Source: Sphaerolaimus hirsutus (Eukaryota; Nematoda; Chromadorea; Monhysterida; Sphaerolaimidae). Taken from it: a DNA stretch of 64,000 nt. Position 1 is the stretch's first letter; every line of letters begins with the position of its first letter. Position numbers and translations under genes: made by a program. Location: assembly GCA_964036195.1 (NCBI GenBank), contig OZ038452.1:19789785-19853784 (forward strand), read 5' to 3'. Under the pieces are notes generated by a model, which was not told the origin of the DNA, made no database searches, and saw only the letters and a program-made list of their open reading frames with translations. Positions 24,801 through 36,800 of the stretch are shown piece by piece.

Positions 24801-27800
24801 AGAAAACGTAAAGTAAATTTTTTTATATTTTTACTCATGAATAAACGTGAGTAAACGTACTTTTTCCTCCGGAAAATGTTAATGTGAGTATTTTTGAGAT
24901 AAGCCACCCTAATGTTCACCCAAAACCACCTATTTTTATAACATTTTGCCGATTTTAAGCACTTTTTGGCTATACATGTACTTATATATCCATTTTTGAC
25001 GATTTTCCAGTATTTTTCACATGTTTTTTTTCTTTTTCCCTTCTATGCCTTCAAAAAATCACCATAAAAGACTATCTGAAAAAAGTATACGTAAAAGCGA
25101 GTACAGGAACTTTTTCGTACTGGAAATGTAAACGTACTTACTCTGTACTCGAGTATACGTATTTATCGAGTAAAAGTAAATGCGTATTAACAACACAACA
25201 AAACAATATAAACATGCATGCAGATCGATTAAACGGTGTGATAGAAGAAAGGCAAATAAATTGCATGGAAACAAACATTAGTACTACAACACAAGCATCC
25301 GATGATGACCAACGATGGAAAAAAGCACAGAAATTGAACACAGAAACTCATTGAGATTTTGTGTTTTTGTTTTCCACAGAAGCATGGCTACTCAATAATT
25401 TCGAAAAACTCAAAACACAAATGTGTTTTCTTGGAGAACACAGAAACACGGAAACATGGAAACTAGGGTGTCGACAAATTTTTTTTACGGAAAATGAAAA
25501 CGGAAACGGAAATTTTTTGCACTTGCCAGAAGACGGAAACGGAAACAGAAAAATATTTGCACTTGCCGGAAAACGGAATGGAAAACGGAAAAAATTGCTG
25601 GCGGAAAGCGGAAACCGAAAAAGGAAAACGGAAATTTGACAACCTAATGGAAACACAGAAAAGTTTTTTTGAATTTTTTCTTTGGATTTGATGAATACTG
25701 TGGGCTATTTACACAGGTCCCGGCGGGAACCGGTCCCCGGCAAAAAATTTTTTTTTCAAAAGTATATAATTGGCGTGTATGGGTTGTTTGCATGTTAATT
25801 AGGTGAATTATCACCAAATTAGCATGCACAAAATTTTTGCAAGACGGTTAAACGCGCTGATGCATTTTCTTTGGGGGAGTGTATAATTTTTTTGGCTTTG
25901 TCTGAATTTTGGCATGTGTGTACTCCTTCGCTTAGTGAGTCCACATGTGAAATTTCAGCTCAGGGCGATTAGTGAATCCTTTTTTTTTACACTTTAATTT
26001 TCATCGATCACTGTATTTTTGTATAGTGATCGAAATCCTGCCATGGACTGGTCCCCGGCAATGTCGAAATCGCCCCGACCGGGGTCAAACATCCCGGGAG
26101 AAAATTTATTTTTCAGTTAACAAAGAATTTTGGTCCCCGACCGGGGACGTTCATCCCCGGCAGGGGACTAAAAATTTGTCCCCTGCTTGGGACGAACGTC
26201 CCCAGTCAGGGACAAAAATTCTTTGCTTACTGAAAAAAATTTCCCACCGGGTAGATTTCATTGTAAGGTGTAATGTCGCTGCAGTATACACATTATGACT
26301 GGTAGTAGTTTTCATTGGTTTTGTGGCAGTTTTAACTGTAGTTGGCAAAAGTTATTTATGTTTGTATTCAAAATAATACGCGTACTCACTCGGTACTACA
26401 TAAATACATTTACGTTTTCTCTAGAAAAAAATACCCGTACTCATTTACTTGTGTATATTTTGAAAGTACGCTAGTACAGAAAACGTATATGTTTGCTTTT
26501 ACACTTTTTTAAATACCAGTATTATTATAACAACTCTGATTTCTGCATTCTACCATGAAATAATAAGCTGTGATATGCTCCTGTAGTATGAAATATCCAA
26601 CCAATGTGCTTACACATGTAAACTTGGGTACCGTAAATCCTCGAATAAGTCCCCCCCTCAAATAACTCCCCCCCTCGAATAACTCCCCCCTGTAAACACA
26701 CTGAGGAAAAAATAACTCCCCCCCCTCGAATAACTCCCCCCTCTTTTATGGGTGGGAACGAGGTCCACGTATAAAAAACGTATGTATGTATATGTTCATT
26801 AAAAGCAATCCTTATTTTGCAGTTTATGCACACTAGCATTGATTTTATTGAATGAATTACGGGATTTCTATTCTGGCACACACGTTTATGCAGCCTACTT
26901 AACCCCATTCAGATGATATACTGATCAAGTATTTTACTGAATATTCCGATGAAAAAATAACTCCCCCCCTCGAATAACTCCCCCACTTGAATAAGTCCCC
27001 CCGCAAAAAATTCTGAGGAAAAAATAACTCCCCTGGGGACTTATTCAAGGATTTACGGTATATTGTTTTTTTGTTGTTCAGCCGATTGTTACCCGATACC
27101 CGGTTTTTTTATTCCCAGGAACCAAAATTTTGATCATTTTAGAACCGAAAGAACTGAACCGGAACCGAGTTTAAGAACCGAACCGAGAACCGGAACCGAA
27201 AATGTTCAGGAACCGAGAACCGATACCCGAACCGAAATCTTTTGGAACCGAGAACCGAGAACCGGAACCAAAAATTTTGAAATTCCCAACCCTAGAACTC
27301 ACTAAGTGAAGGAGTACACACATGCCAAATTTGAGCCAAATCGAAATAAATTTACACACACCCCTCAAAATATGCATGGGTGTGTGTAACCATGTTGCAG
27401 AAATTTTGTGCATGCAAATTTGGTGTTAATTAACCTAATTTACATGCAATCAACCCTGTACACACCAATTACTGACTTTTGACAATTTTAATTTTGTGAC
27501 GGGGACCAGTCCCCGGCCGGGGCCTGTGTAAAAAGCCAATACTGTGCTGTGTTTGACTTAACGTAATTTTGTCTCGATAGATAAATAGTAATATTAATAA
27601 ACAGTGATAGGTAAATAGATTGCTTGCCGATTTGGGGGGCTACACCCAGCCCCCATTGAAGACCCCTCCATTCGATTTTGTTGACCATGCAAAAATGTTG
27701 AATATTGTTGAATATCTTTGTGGTGCTTTTTGCTACATTTGAATGACAAGTGAATTGGTACAGTGATGTTTATATGGTATTGTAAGAGCGTTTTTACGAT

Positions 27801-30800
27801 GGGAAAGACACCACCCCACAAAATTTTAGACAACCAAATGCAATAATAATTCACGGAACGTAAACTGCTACGTATTTTGTAAACTAAATTTGGGTAAACT
27901 TTTTCAGACATTTCGACGGCTTTTTGACGGCAACAGGGACTGCGCGGCATGCACAGCCACGCAGTGGGCTGCGCAGTGCCCCGTCAGAGCACTGCATCGC
28001 AAGATCGACGCCGCTACACTGGCCGACCGAGTTCGCCATGTTTTTTAGTGGTTGTAGTGCTCTGCACAATTTCATTCCCTTATCCCCCCAATTTTAATTA
28101 CTATTTTGTGCGCTAAATCTATTTAAGTCATGTGGGCTAAGTTATGTCTAGCTTAAGTGTAGCTACATTCCACATGGCATAAGGTGAGAGGGGAATTTCA
28201 CATTTTTCACTTTGAAATGCCGCGGCGCGGCGTGTGGCCGCCTTTGAGTTCGCCGGCACACTGTTGTGACTTTCTGGGCGGTCTAAAGCACATTCCACCC
28301 TTTACTTATCTTTGGGCAGAGGCGGAGACTGATGACTGATAGGTAGGTGGCCAGGAAGCCAGGAACAATGAGCTTCACTCAAAAAATACAAAAATCCTGT
28401 TCCGCGTTCCTCCCCATGTTGACTAGATTGTCGTGCGTCATCTAGTATCGGTGGGTGGTAGGAACAGCTTCTGATAGCGCCCCAAGTGACAAGTCACAGT
28501 CCAAAAAATACTTTTCCGCCGCCCCAGCATAAATATCTCCTCGCGCTTGGAAGGGTGTGGCCATCGGGCTGAAACATTTCTCACGGGCGCTAGCTGCCCG
28601 GATAGTCACAATAGTGGGTTGCGGGGTTGGAGGTGATAAGCATTTCGCGCCCGCGAGCATTTTCTAGCTACCGTAATTTATGAATACAAAACCCCCACAC
28701 AGAGTTTCCATGTGACATGTAGAAATCATTGTACATTTCCTTTCACGCCAATGCCTTTCATTCCCACGAGCTTAATTAATCGCCTTGTATCTTAATTAAT
28801 TAACATTAGTTGTAAGCTTGTATTAATTGTTTAATTACTTGTTAGCTTAAATTGTTGTATTAGATTATGATGCCGTAATTGCCTTTGTCCATACTTTGTT
28901 CGTTCCATTCTTTGTAAATATGTGTTGCACTGCGTTGTTATCTGTTTTAAATTGCATTAGATTAAGTAGGGATTTGTAGGTAATTATGGAAGTGAGTAAT
29001 TGTCGCACCGAGTAAACTTGTAAATTATAGAGCAGCCCCATGTTGCATGAAGCCTTTTAATTACCATTGTTAGCTGATACTAATTAGTACTCTTTTCATA
29101 GGCAGCTATGTGTTAAGATTTTACTAAGTATTCATATCAGAGCTTACGTGATTTGAAAGTGATTTTGTACCTTCATAATTTTATGCCTTTTTTAGCTTTT
29201 TATTCACGTCAATTATGGTACTTTCAATTGCCTTATAAGTAGCTGAAATTGTTGTTTTTCACCCAATTCTTCGATTCAACAAAAATTGATTTTGCTTCTA
29301 CTCTGCCGCTACTGTTCTTCCATTGCCCTAAAAATAAATTCTCTTCTCAACCCAACTTGGACCCCCTTTTGTATTAGCACTAAGTACTAACTGTTTTCCC
29401 TAAGTTAGCTAATTAACAGCTGCTCTAATTGCCGCGCTGCTTGTGCTAAGTGTAAGTGCTGTGCGTGCTGCGGGAAACGGAACAGCGTGAGCCACCGAGT
29501 GGTTCACTGCACGTTCTGAAAAAACCTACCGTCTTCGGACACGTTTCCTTAAAATTTACAACACGCATTTATAATCTGGACCTCCAGGCCCAGTGCAGTG
29601 CACTGCAGCGGCAAGCGGCCAGTGAAGTGGGAATAGAGGGAAAAGTGTGGTAAACAACACTCGTGAATTGTGTAGACAAAAAACAGCTGAATACACGGAT
29701 TCATGACAGTATCAATTGCAGTCCCTGTAAAATTTCATGTGAAGAGTAAACAGTAAAGTAAAAAGTCATTGAAAATCCCAAAAGTCTAGTAAAAAAATTT
29801 AATTTGACATTTTGCATGACTGTTTACACTTTTCAGCACATCTTTCAGAGTCTTCGAGTGCTCCCTAAAGATGCACAAAGAAATTTTTAATGAGAAAACC
29901 ACTGTTTTTGTATTGAAACACTGGATTTGTGTAAAAACCTACATATTTTGAAAAAACTCAAAGCACAGAAAAGTTTTTTAAAGAAGACTTACCCATCGTT
30001 GATGATGACAACAAAGAAAGCACCGATATTTCAATCACAAAACAAAGTGAATCCACTAGTCCAAACAGCGGTGAAACTACTAGCGAGAGTGCAAGGAAAG
30101 CTACAAGCCAAAGGGTCAGCAAAGCTACGAGCCAAAGGGTCAGCAAAGCTACGAGCAAAAGGGTCAGCAAAGCTACAAGCCAAAGGGTAAGCAAAGCCAT
30201 GAGCCAAAGGGTCAGCAAAGCTACGAGCCAAAGGGTCAGCAAAGCTACGAGCCAAAGGGTCAGCAAAGCTACGAGCCAAAGGGTCAGCAAAGCTACGAGC
30301 CAAAGGGTCAGCAAAGCTACGAGCCAAAGGGTCAGCAAAGCTATGAGCCAAAGGGCCAGCAAAGCTACGAGCCAAAGGGTCAGCAAAGCTACGAGCCAAA
30401 GGGTCAGCAAAGCTACGAGCCAAAGGGTCAGCAAAGCTACGAGCCAAAGGGTCAGTAAAGCTACAAGCCAAAGCAGTGATCAAGTTGTGACTGTGAGCCA
30501 AAGCAGCCCTGAAGCTGTTCCCAGCGAATCAACAAACACGCTACACGGTATTGAACCAGAGCCACCGGACAATATGGCGGTGGTCGCGATTGGCATCTCC
30601 GCCGCGGTCCTGTTCGCTCCAGGCATCATACTTTCCATTGTTGCTATTGGTTGGTCACTGATTTACCGTATTTCTTCTACTAAAAGGGGTCATCCTATTT
30701 TTTGTCAACGTTTTTACCTGCCATTCTTCGGATGTATGCCGTAAGGTGTCAAAAAAATTTTACAGAAATGGAAATGCAAAACATATGTCACATGCCGGAA

Positions 30801-33800
30801 AATGGAAAACGGAAAGCAAAATTTGCACGGAAACTTGCAACAAAACCTGAAAATTTGCCTGAACACGTAAAATGAGCCAGAAAACTGAAACTGAAAAATT
30901 TAGTGGTCAAAAAACGGAAACAGATACCGTATTTCCTCGAAATACCCCCCGGGGGGTGATTGTTTCATAGTGGTCCCGAGAGGGGGGGGGGTCAAACGAG
31001 GGGGGGGTATTTCGAGGGGGGGGGGTTATTATTTCACAGGAAAATTTTTGAAAACCAAGTACGAAATTGTCGTCTGAAACGTACGCAGACGTCGAAAAAT
31101 GCAACAAAAACCGCCATTTATAAGGTTCTGTAGACTAATATTAGTATGTAGATGGTATGTACACTGTTCTAACGTGATTCAGACATTGTTTTAACGTGTG
31201 TTCTGCACTACGCAGAACACAAACTGCCATATTTGTGATGTACGTTCTCTTTACACTCAATTTGGGGGGGGGGGTATTTCGAGGGGGGGGTGATTGTTTC
31301 ATAGTGGTCTCGAGAGGGGGGGGGTCAAACGAGGGGGGGGGTATTTCGAGGGGGGGGGGTATTTCGAGGAAATACGGTATACAAATAATTTTGCCTGCAC
31401 AAAGAAGAAACGGAAAACAGAAATTTGACACTCAAGTATGCTGTTCTATTGGAAGAAATACAGTAATAAACTAAATACCTACGTCCTACGACTCGAGAAA
31501 TGTTTTTGTCAATATAAAAAATAGCCTCAAATATTTGGTAAATATGATCCATATTGGGATGAAAAGTGCAGAAGTATCTGGCATAGAAATGGTAATCGTT
31601 GTCGGCATCGCAAATGAGTCACCTATTTAGACTCGAGCAAATATTTTAGCTGAACAGTTGAGCTCTCATTGTCGCAGCTGCCTGTTTTGACGAGACGCGC
31701 GTAGAACCGACAACGACAACGACAACACAGACTTGTACAAGAGCGACGCCACTCGCAGTTGACTACTGATCAGACACCAGCACTGAAGCATTGGCACTTT
31801 GTGATATAATTCTCTCTCTTATTATACGACTCACTTTCACCGCGCATTAAACATTTCCCTTTGAAGCGGCAAAAAAAAATAAAGAAAATCGAAGCAGGTG
31901 CCAGTTCCACAAAATAAGAAGTGAGAAGTGAAATGGCAAAGGCGAAATGAAATGGCAAGTGAATTGGCAAGTGAATTGGCAAGTGAAATGGCGAAAGCGA
32001 AGAGAAATTACTTTTTATTTTTCTTTACTTCGCTTTTGCCAATTGCTTTGCCGTTTCACTTCGCCTTTGCCAGTTCACTTCTCACTTCTCATTTTGCGGA
32101 ACTGGCGCCAGGACTAGTGATGTAAAAGCGCCATGGCGCTGGCGCTTGGCGCTAGCGCCAAAGCAAAAAGCGCCATGGCGCTTTTGGCGCTTGGCGCCTT
32201 TTTGCTGTGGCGCCATTGGCGCTTGGCGCTGTGCTACCGAAAAGCGCCATGGCGCTTGGCGCTATGATGTTGTGGCGCCATTGGCGCTTGGCGCTAGTGT
32301 TCTATAAAGCGCCAAAAAAGCGCCAAGTAGTACAAAAAATAATCATTTTTCTTATGTAAAAAGACCTTGCCTACATGAGTTAGAGTCGGCAGAGATATCA
32401 GCCTACAAAAAGTCAGAGTTAGGATTCGTTGTTGCACAGGGTGACTGAGAAACTCACATCCGATAAAAAAAGCTGCACGTGGCTTTGTGATTCACGTTTC
32501 ACGTGCAACGTCTGATTATCGCTGCGCGCATCGCACAAACAGACGCCGCAATCGTCGGAAATACAACTCCCCGCATTTCGCAACAATTTTCGCTTAAGGA
32601 TTTTTACCGCTGCGCCAAAAAATTTGCACACGTCATGGTTACCTTTTTTTGCACAGTATCAAACCCTCTACTTGCTTAGTTTGTAAACCATGTCCATGCA
32701 ATTGCAAGGATATTCAAAACTTTTACCAAAAAATGGGCCTACACGCACTAGTTTTCAACGACATTTTATGTCAACTGGTTTTCATCCCAATTCAGGGCTT
32801 GAGGACGAGCCGACGAACAGCGTTCAAATGATAGTGTTGCATTATATTGCAAATGAAGTTGTATAGTACCGGCATGAAGTACCTTCCGTATTTCCTCGAA
32901 ATACACCCAGGGAGTTTATTTTTTCAGGGTGCAAATTTTGAGGGGAGTTTCGAGGGGGGCTTATTCGGGGGGAATTTTTATGAAGGTTTAAATCAAAGTA
33001 AAGTGTTTTTGTACCCAAAATGTAATTAGATGAACAAAAAGGATATTAAGGATGTTCATATTATCAAAGATGGTTCCGTGAAAAAGGCCATGTATAGCTG
33101 CGATGTAAATTCGCAGCTATAAATGTATCATGTTCATTGGATACATGATCTACCTTATTCCAGACGGGGTGTTTTTCGAGGGGGGGGGGGTAATTGAAGG
33201 GGGGTATTTCGAGGAAATATGGTATATGTGTATACACTAGATAGTGTTACTTGTCAGCAAGCTTTGAATTGGGATGGGAACCAGTTGACAAACAAATAGA
33301 TAGCACTGCATTTGCATCTCTGCACTTTATGCAGCAAAATTTTTTGGCGCTGGCGCTATTGGCGCTTGGCGCTATCATCCCCTGGCGCCATTGGCGCTTG
33401 GCGCTATGGTCTAGAAAAGCGCCATGGCGCTTTTGGCGCTTGGCGCTATTTTGCTGTGGCGCCATTGGCGCTTGGCGCTCGCATGCCAAAAGCGCCATGG
33501 CGCTTTTGGCGCTTGGCGCCAAAAGTCTGGCGCTTTTTACATCACTAGCCAGGACTAACCCGTAAGCTGACATCCCAAATGCGCAACGTGGCATCAGCAG
33601 CTACACTGGCAAATATATTTGGCTTCTCTGGGTGTGGTGAGATGGCACCAGTACTCTGGCTGTCTAAAGAACTTTGAATGGTACCATGCGCCCACATCAG
33701 AAGTTTTGGGCGCATTTCCTTTCCTTCGTCCAGTGTGTAAACAGCGCCCGACTTGGTGGCGATGCATATTTGATCGTTCTGCGTGTTAGGCCGGAATTAG

Positions 33801-36800
33801 AGCTCAGCGTCAGGGTTGGTTTTATAAAAATTCATTTTAGTAAAATTGTATAAAAATTGTATAAAAATTTTATTTTATTTTTATTTTATTCTTGTTTCAT
33901 TTTATTTTATTTTATTTTATTCCCAAAAGTCATTAATAAAATAAAATGACACATTTTACAAAAATTTTACAAAAATTGTACAAAAATTTTACACAAAATC
34001 AGAAACATGCATGCAAGGCCAGAAAAATGTTATAATTAGACCTATACATGAAAAACCTGTGACAAATTTTTCCCTTTCTTTTCAAAAGTTGCATGCAGTA
34101 TGTATTGTTAGCTAGCTGCAAGTGTAAAGTTACAATTATTGATAAGAATTGTTTGCATTTTCAGTAGAAGGACTACTGGAGTGTGCTTGGCACATTTGTA
34201 AAATGTCATGCAAAGTGTCAATTGTCATGACAAATGTAAAGTAAAGTATCAATTGTCATGCAAAATGTCAAGTGTCATGTAAAATTTCAAGCACAGTGGC
34301 AATTGTCATGACAAATGTCATGCAAAGTGTAAATTGTGTATCGAAATCTTGTGTTTTTGTATCCATAGTATGTTTTATATCCAAGTCTTATGTTTTTGTA
34401 TCCAAATGTTCACATAAGATTTGGAGTCAACAACAACATAATTTGGATACAAAACATAAGATTTTGAAATAAAACATGAGATTTGAACACAATTTGCTTG
34501 ACAATTGATACTTTAATTTTTACATGTCATGACAATTTACACTTTACTTTACATTTGTCATGACAATTGACACTTTGCATGACATTTTACATGACATTTG
34601 ACACTTAACAATGCTTGGGACTGCCCCCAGATCCATGAAAAAACAGGTAGAGACTCAAGCAATGAGACAAAATTTTACAAAAAATATGAATTTTTATACA
34701 ATTTTACAAAAATTCGAATTTTTATACAATTTTTATTTTTATTCTTAAATTTTCCATTTTATTTTATTTTATTTTATTCTTGAATATTCCATTTTATTTT
34801 TATTTTATTTTTATTTTTTTCTGAGATTTTGCCAACCCTGCTCAGCGTCGATTCGACGTGAAATGATGACGTGAAATGTCGTCGTGAAATTAATTACACG
34901 AGTGTGGATCATGCTACGGGTCTACAATTTTCTAAGGATAATATATGAATCAATACCTTAATCGTGTCCAATACTGAGTGTTATCAGCCACAACTAGAGC
35001 GAATTGAAAAATTCAATTTTTATCATTTCACGTCATCATCATTTCACGTCACAGTGTCAGGGAACAACTTGACATTTCACGTCAGACTATTGCAAGCAGC
35101 AGTCTGACGTGAAATGTCAAGTTGTTCCCTGACACTGTGACTAGCATTCAAAAAATAACCCGTGATTTATATTTTCAAAAATCACAATAAATATAAATAA
35201 CCCGTGATTTATATATATTTATATTTTTTTCAAATTCTGAGTGATATATTTATATATATTTTTGAAATTTGAAAAAAAATCACTGAGAAAATCACTCATA
35301 CTAGATATATTGTGCTTTATGACTACACAAAAAATAGGTATGTAAGCACACATAGTACAAAAAATTGCTGAAAATAGGCAAAAACACGAACTAGTGATTT
35401 TGAAAGTGAAAATCTATAAAGGGGTATGAAAATTAGTGATTTTGGACAAAAATTTGGGTAAAATTTTGCAAAAATCACTCCAGATAGGGGTTAACCCCTA
35501 CCAATCCCTCCATTAGGAGACCCCTCGGCAGTTGTTGTAAATGTGCCTGGTCTTGACACCATAGTTGTTAAAATGTATATACGTTTACTCAAAAAGTACA
35601 TATACTCAAGTACTCACTAAATACATTTATCTATACTTTAAAAAAGTACCCGTACTGACCTTTACATATACTTTTTGAAAGTAATCAAGTACAGAAAACG
35701 TATTTCAGATAGGTCATGTTATTGGCTTTTTCAAGGCATAGATGGGAAAAAGGGAGAAAAAGTGAGAAATAGGAAAAAAATTGCCGAAAAAAGCTGAAAA
35801 TATGCACATAACCCATGAACTAGTGTTTTTGAAGGTTAAAATGGTATGAAAGGTATGAAAATTAGTTATTTTGAGTGAAAATTATGGCAAAATTCCTAAA
35901 TAAATATTAACTTTTACATTTTCTGGGGAAAAAGTATTTTTCTGATGTTTACCCATGAGTAAAAGTAAAAAATTTTACTTTCCATTTTCTATACTCAGGG
36001 GGTGAGTAAAAAACTAAGGGGGTGATTTTGCACTAAACTTGCTCAGCCTACTGTATTGAATGAATAGTGCTTGTGAAATCATAATTAATGGATTGGGGGA
36101 TATTAGAGTATATTTTCTGTGCTTGCAAATAGTAAATAAAACCCATAACATCAACTGGAATTGAAATAAAGCATGAGTGATTTTTTGAGATTTTTTTTGA
36201 GCTTAGAGTTATTTTTTCAGTAATTTAATTATATTTTCTGAAGACCTAGAGTGATTTATATATATTTATATTTTTTCCAAACTTGGAGTAATATATTTAT
36301 ATATATTTTCCAAAAAATAAGTGATTTTTTCGAATGCTAACTGTGACGTGAAATGATGATGACGTGAAATGATAAAAATTGAATTTTTCAATTCGCTCTA
36401 GTTGTGGCTGATAACACTCAGTATTGGACACGATTAAGGTATTGATTCATATATTATCCTTAGAAAATTATAGACCCGTAGCATGATCCACACTCGTGTA
36501 ATTAATTTCACGACGACATTTCACGTCATCATTTCACGTCGAATCGACACCGAGCTCTAATTCCCGCTTTACCGATCGTGTCAAGATGGTTCATTAACGT
36601 TGGCACAGTAAACATAGTAGTCAAAAACAGGTAATTATGAAGAAAAACAAACAAATAGTTTTGGAGATAATAATGGATGAAAAGTGACGTAAGTAAAAAT
36701 TTCAGCAAAAATTTGGCGCGGCATTGCAAATAATTTTTTCTATATGGGTAGGTCGCAGAGCAATTTTGGGGGTGGGGGGTTTAGGGATAGCAACCCATAT

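Larger units (their letters stand above)
25310..30001. mobile_element. Composite hAT-like element, 8-bp TSD ATGATGAC
   Basis: Termini CAACGATGG / CCATCGTTG with perfect 8-bp duplications (25,302-25,309; 30,002-30,009). The empty site is visible in Ser-Gln copy A (GATGATGACAACC). The interior is a pile of later insertions: a hAT-like MITE, a foldback element, a C-rich MITE and a solo LTR. The native part is short AT-rich sequence near both ends (AGCACAGAAA words). No transposase. Confidence 0.75.
25214..30663 (+). pseudogene. Ser-Gln octapeptide repeat membrane protein, copy B (interrupted)
   Basis: Starts ATG (25,214): MHADRLNGVIEERQINCMET… At codon run GAT GAT GAC it is interrupted by a 4.7-kb hAT-like element (25,310-30,001). 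It resumes at 30,002 with DDDNKESTDISITKQSES… and about sixteen ATSQRVSK octapeptides. Then come ATSQSSDQVVTVSQSS, EAVPSESTNTL and a C-terminal hydrophobic helix (MAVVAIGISAAVLFAPGIIL). The ancestral stop (ATT TAA, as in copy A) is split by a MITE inserted at its TA, so the frame runs on into repeat sequence. Apart from the insertions the frame is uninterrupted. Function unknown. See copy A at 7,576-8,617. Confidence 0.5.
30666..31463. mobile_element. Small TA-flanked MITE inserted in a stop codon
   Basis: Left end CCGTATTTCTTCTA and right end TTCTATTGGAAGAAATACAG, flanked by TA. The left TA is the first two bases of the ancestral TAA of Ser-Gln copy B. About 96 bp are native. The rest is a nested hAT-like MITE. 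Confidence 0.6.
33789..36568. mobile_element. Harbinger-like foldback element, TSD TTA, invaded
   Basis: Ends GGCCGGAATTAGAGCTCAGC and GAGCTCTAATTCCCGCT, flanked by TTA (33,786-33,788; 36,569-36,571). Same family as 16,409-16,829. It carries two later hAT-like insertions (33,811-34,840 and 35,142-36,339). It fills most of the EML intron between exons 8 and 9. Confidence 0.75.

Noticed and set aside
29958-30501. Minus-strand ORFs of about 157 codons with LWLVALLT or ARSFADPL repeats
   Set aside because: By-products of the stop-free 24-bp repeat. The plus frame alone continues into a sensible acidic N-terminus and a membrane helix shared with copy A.
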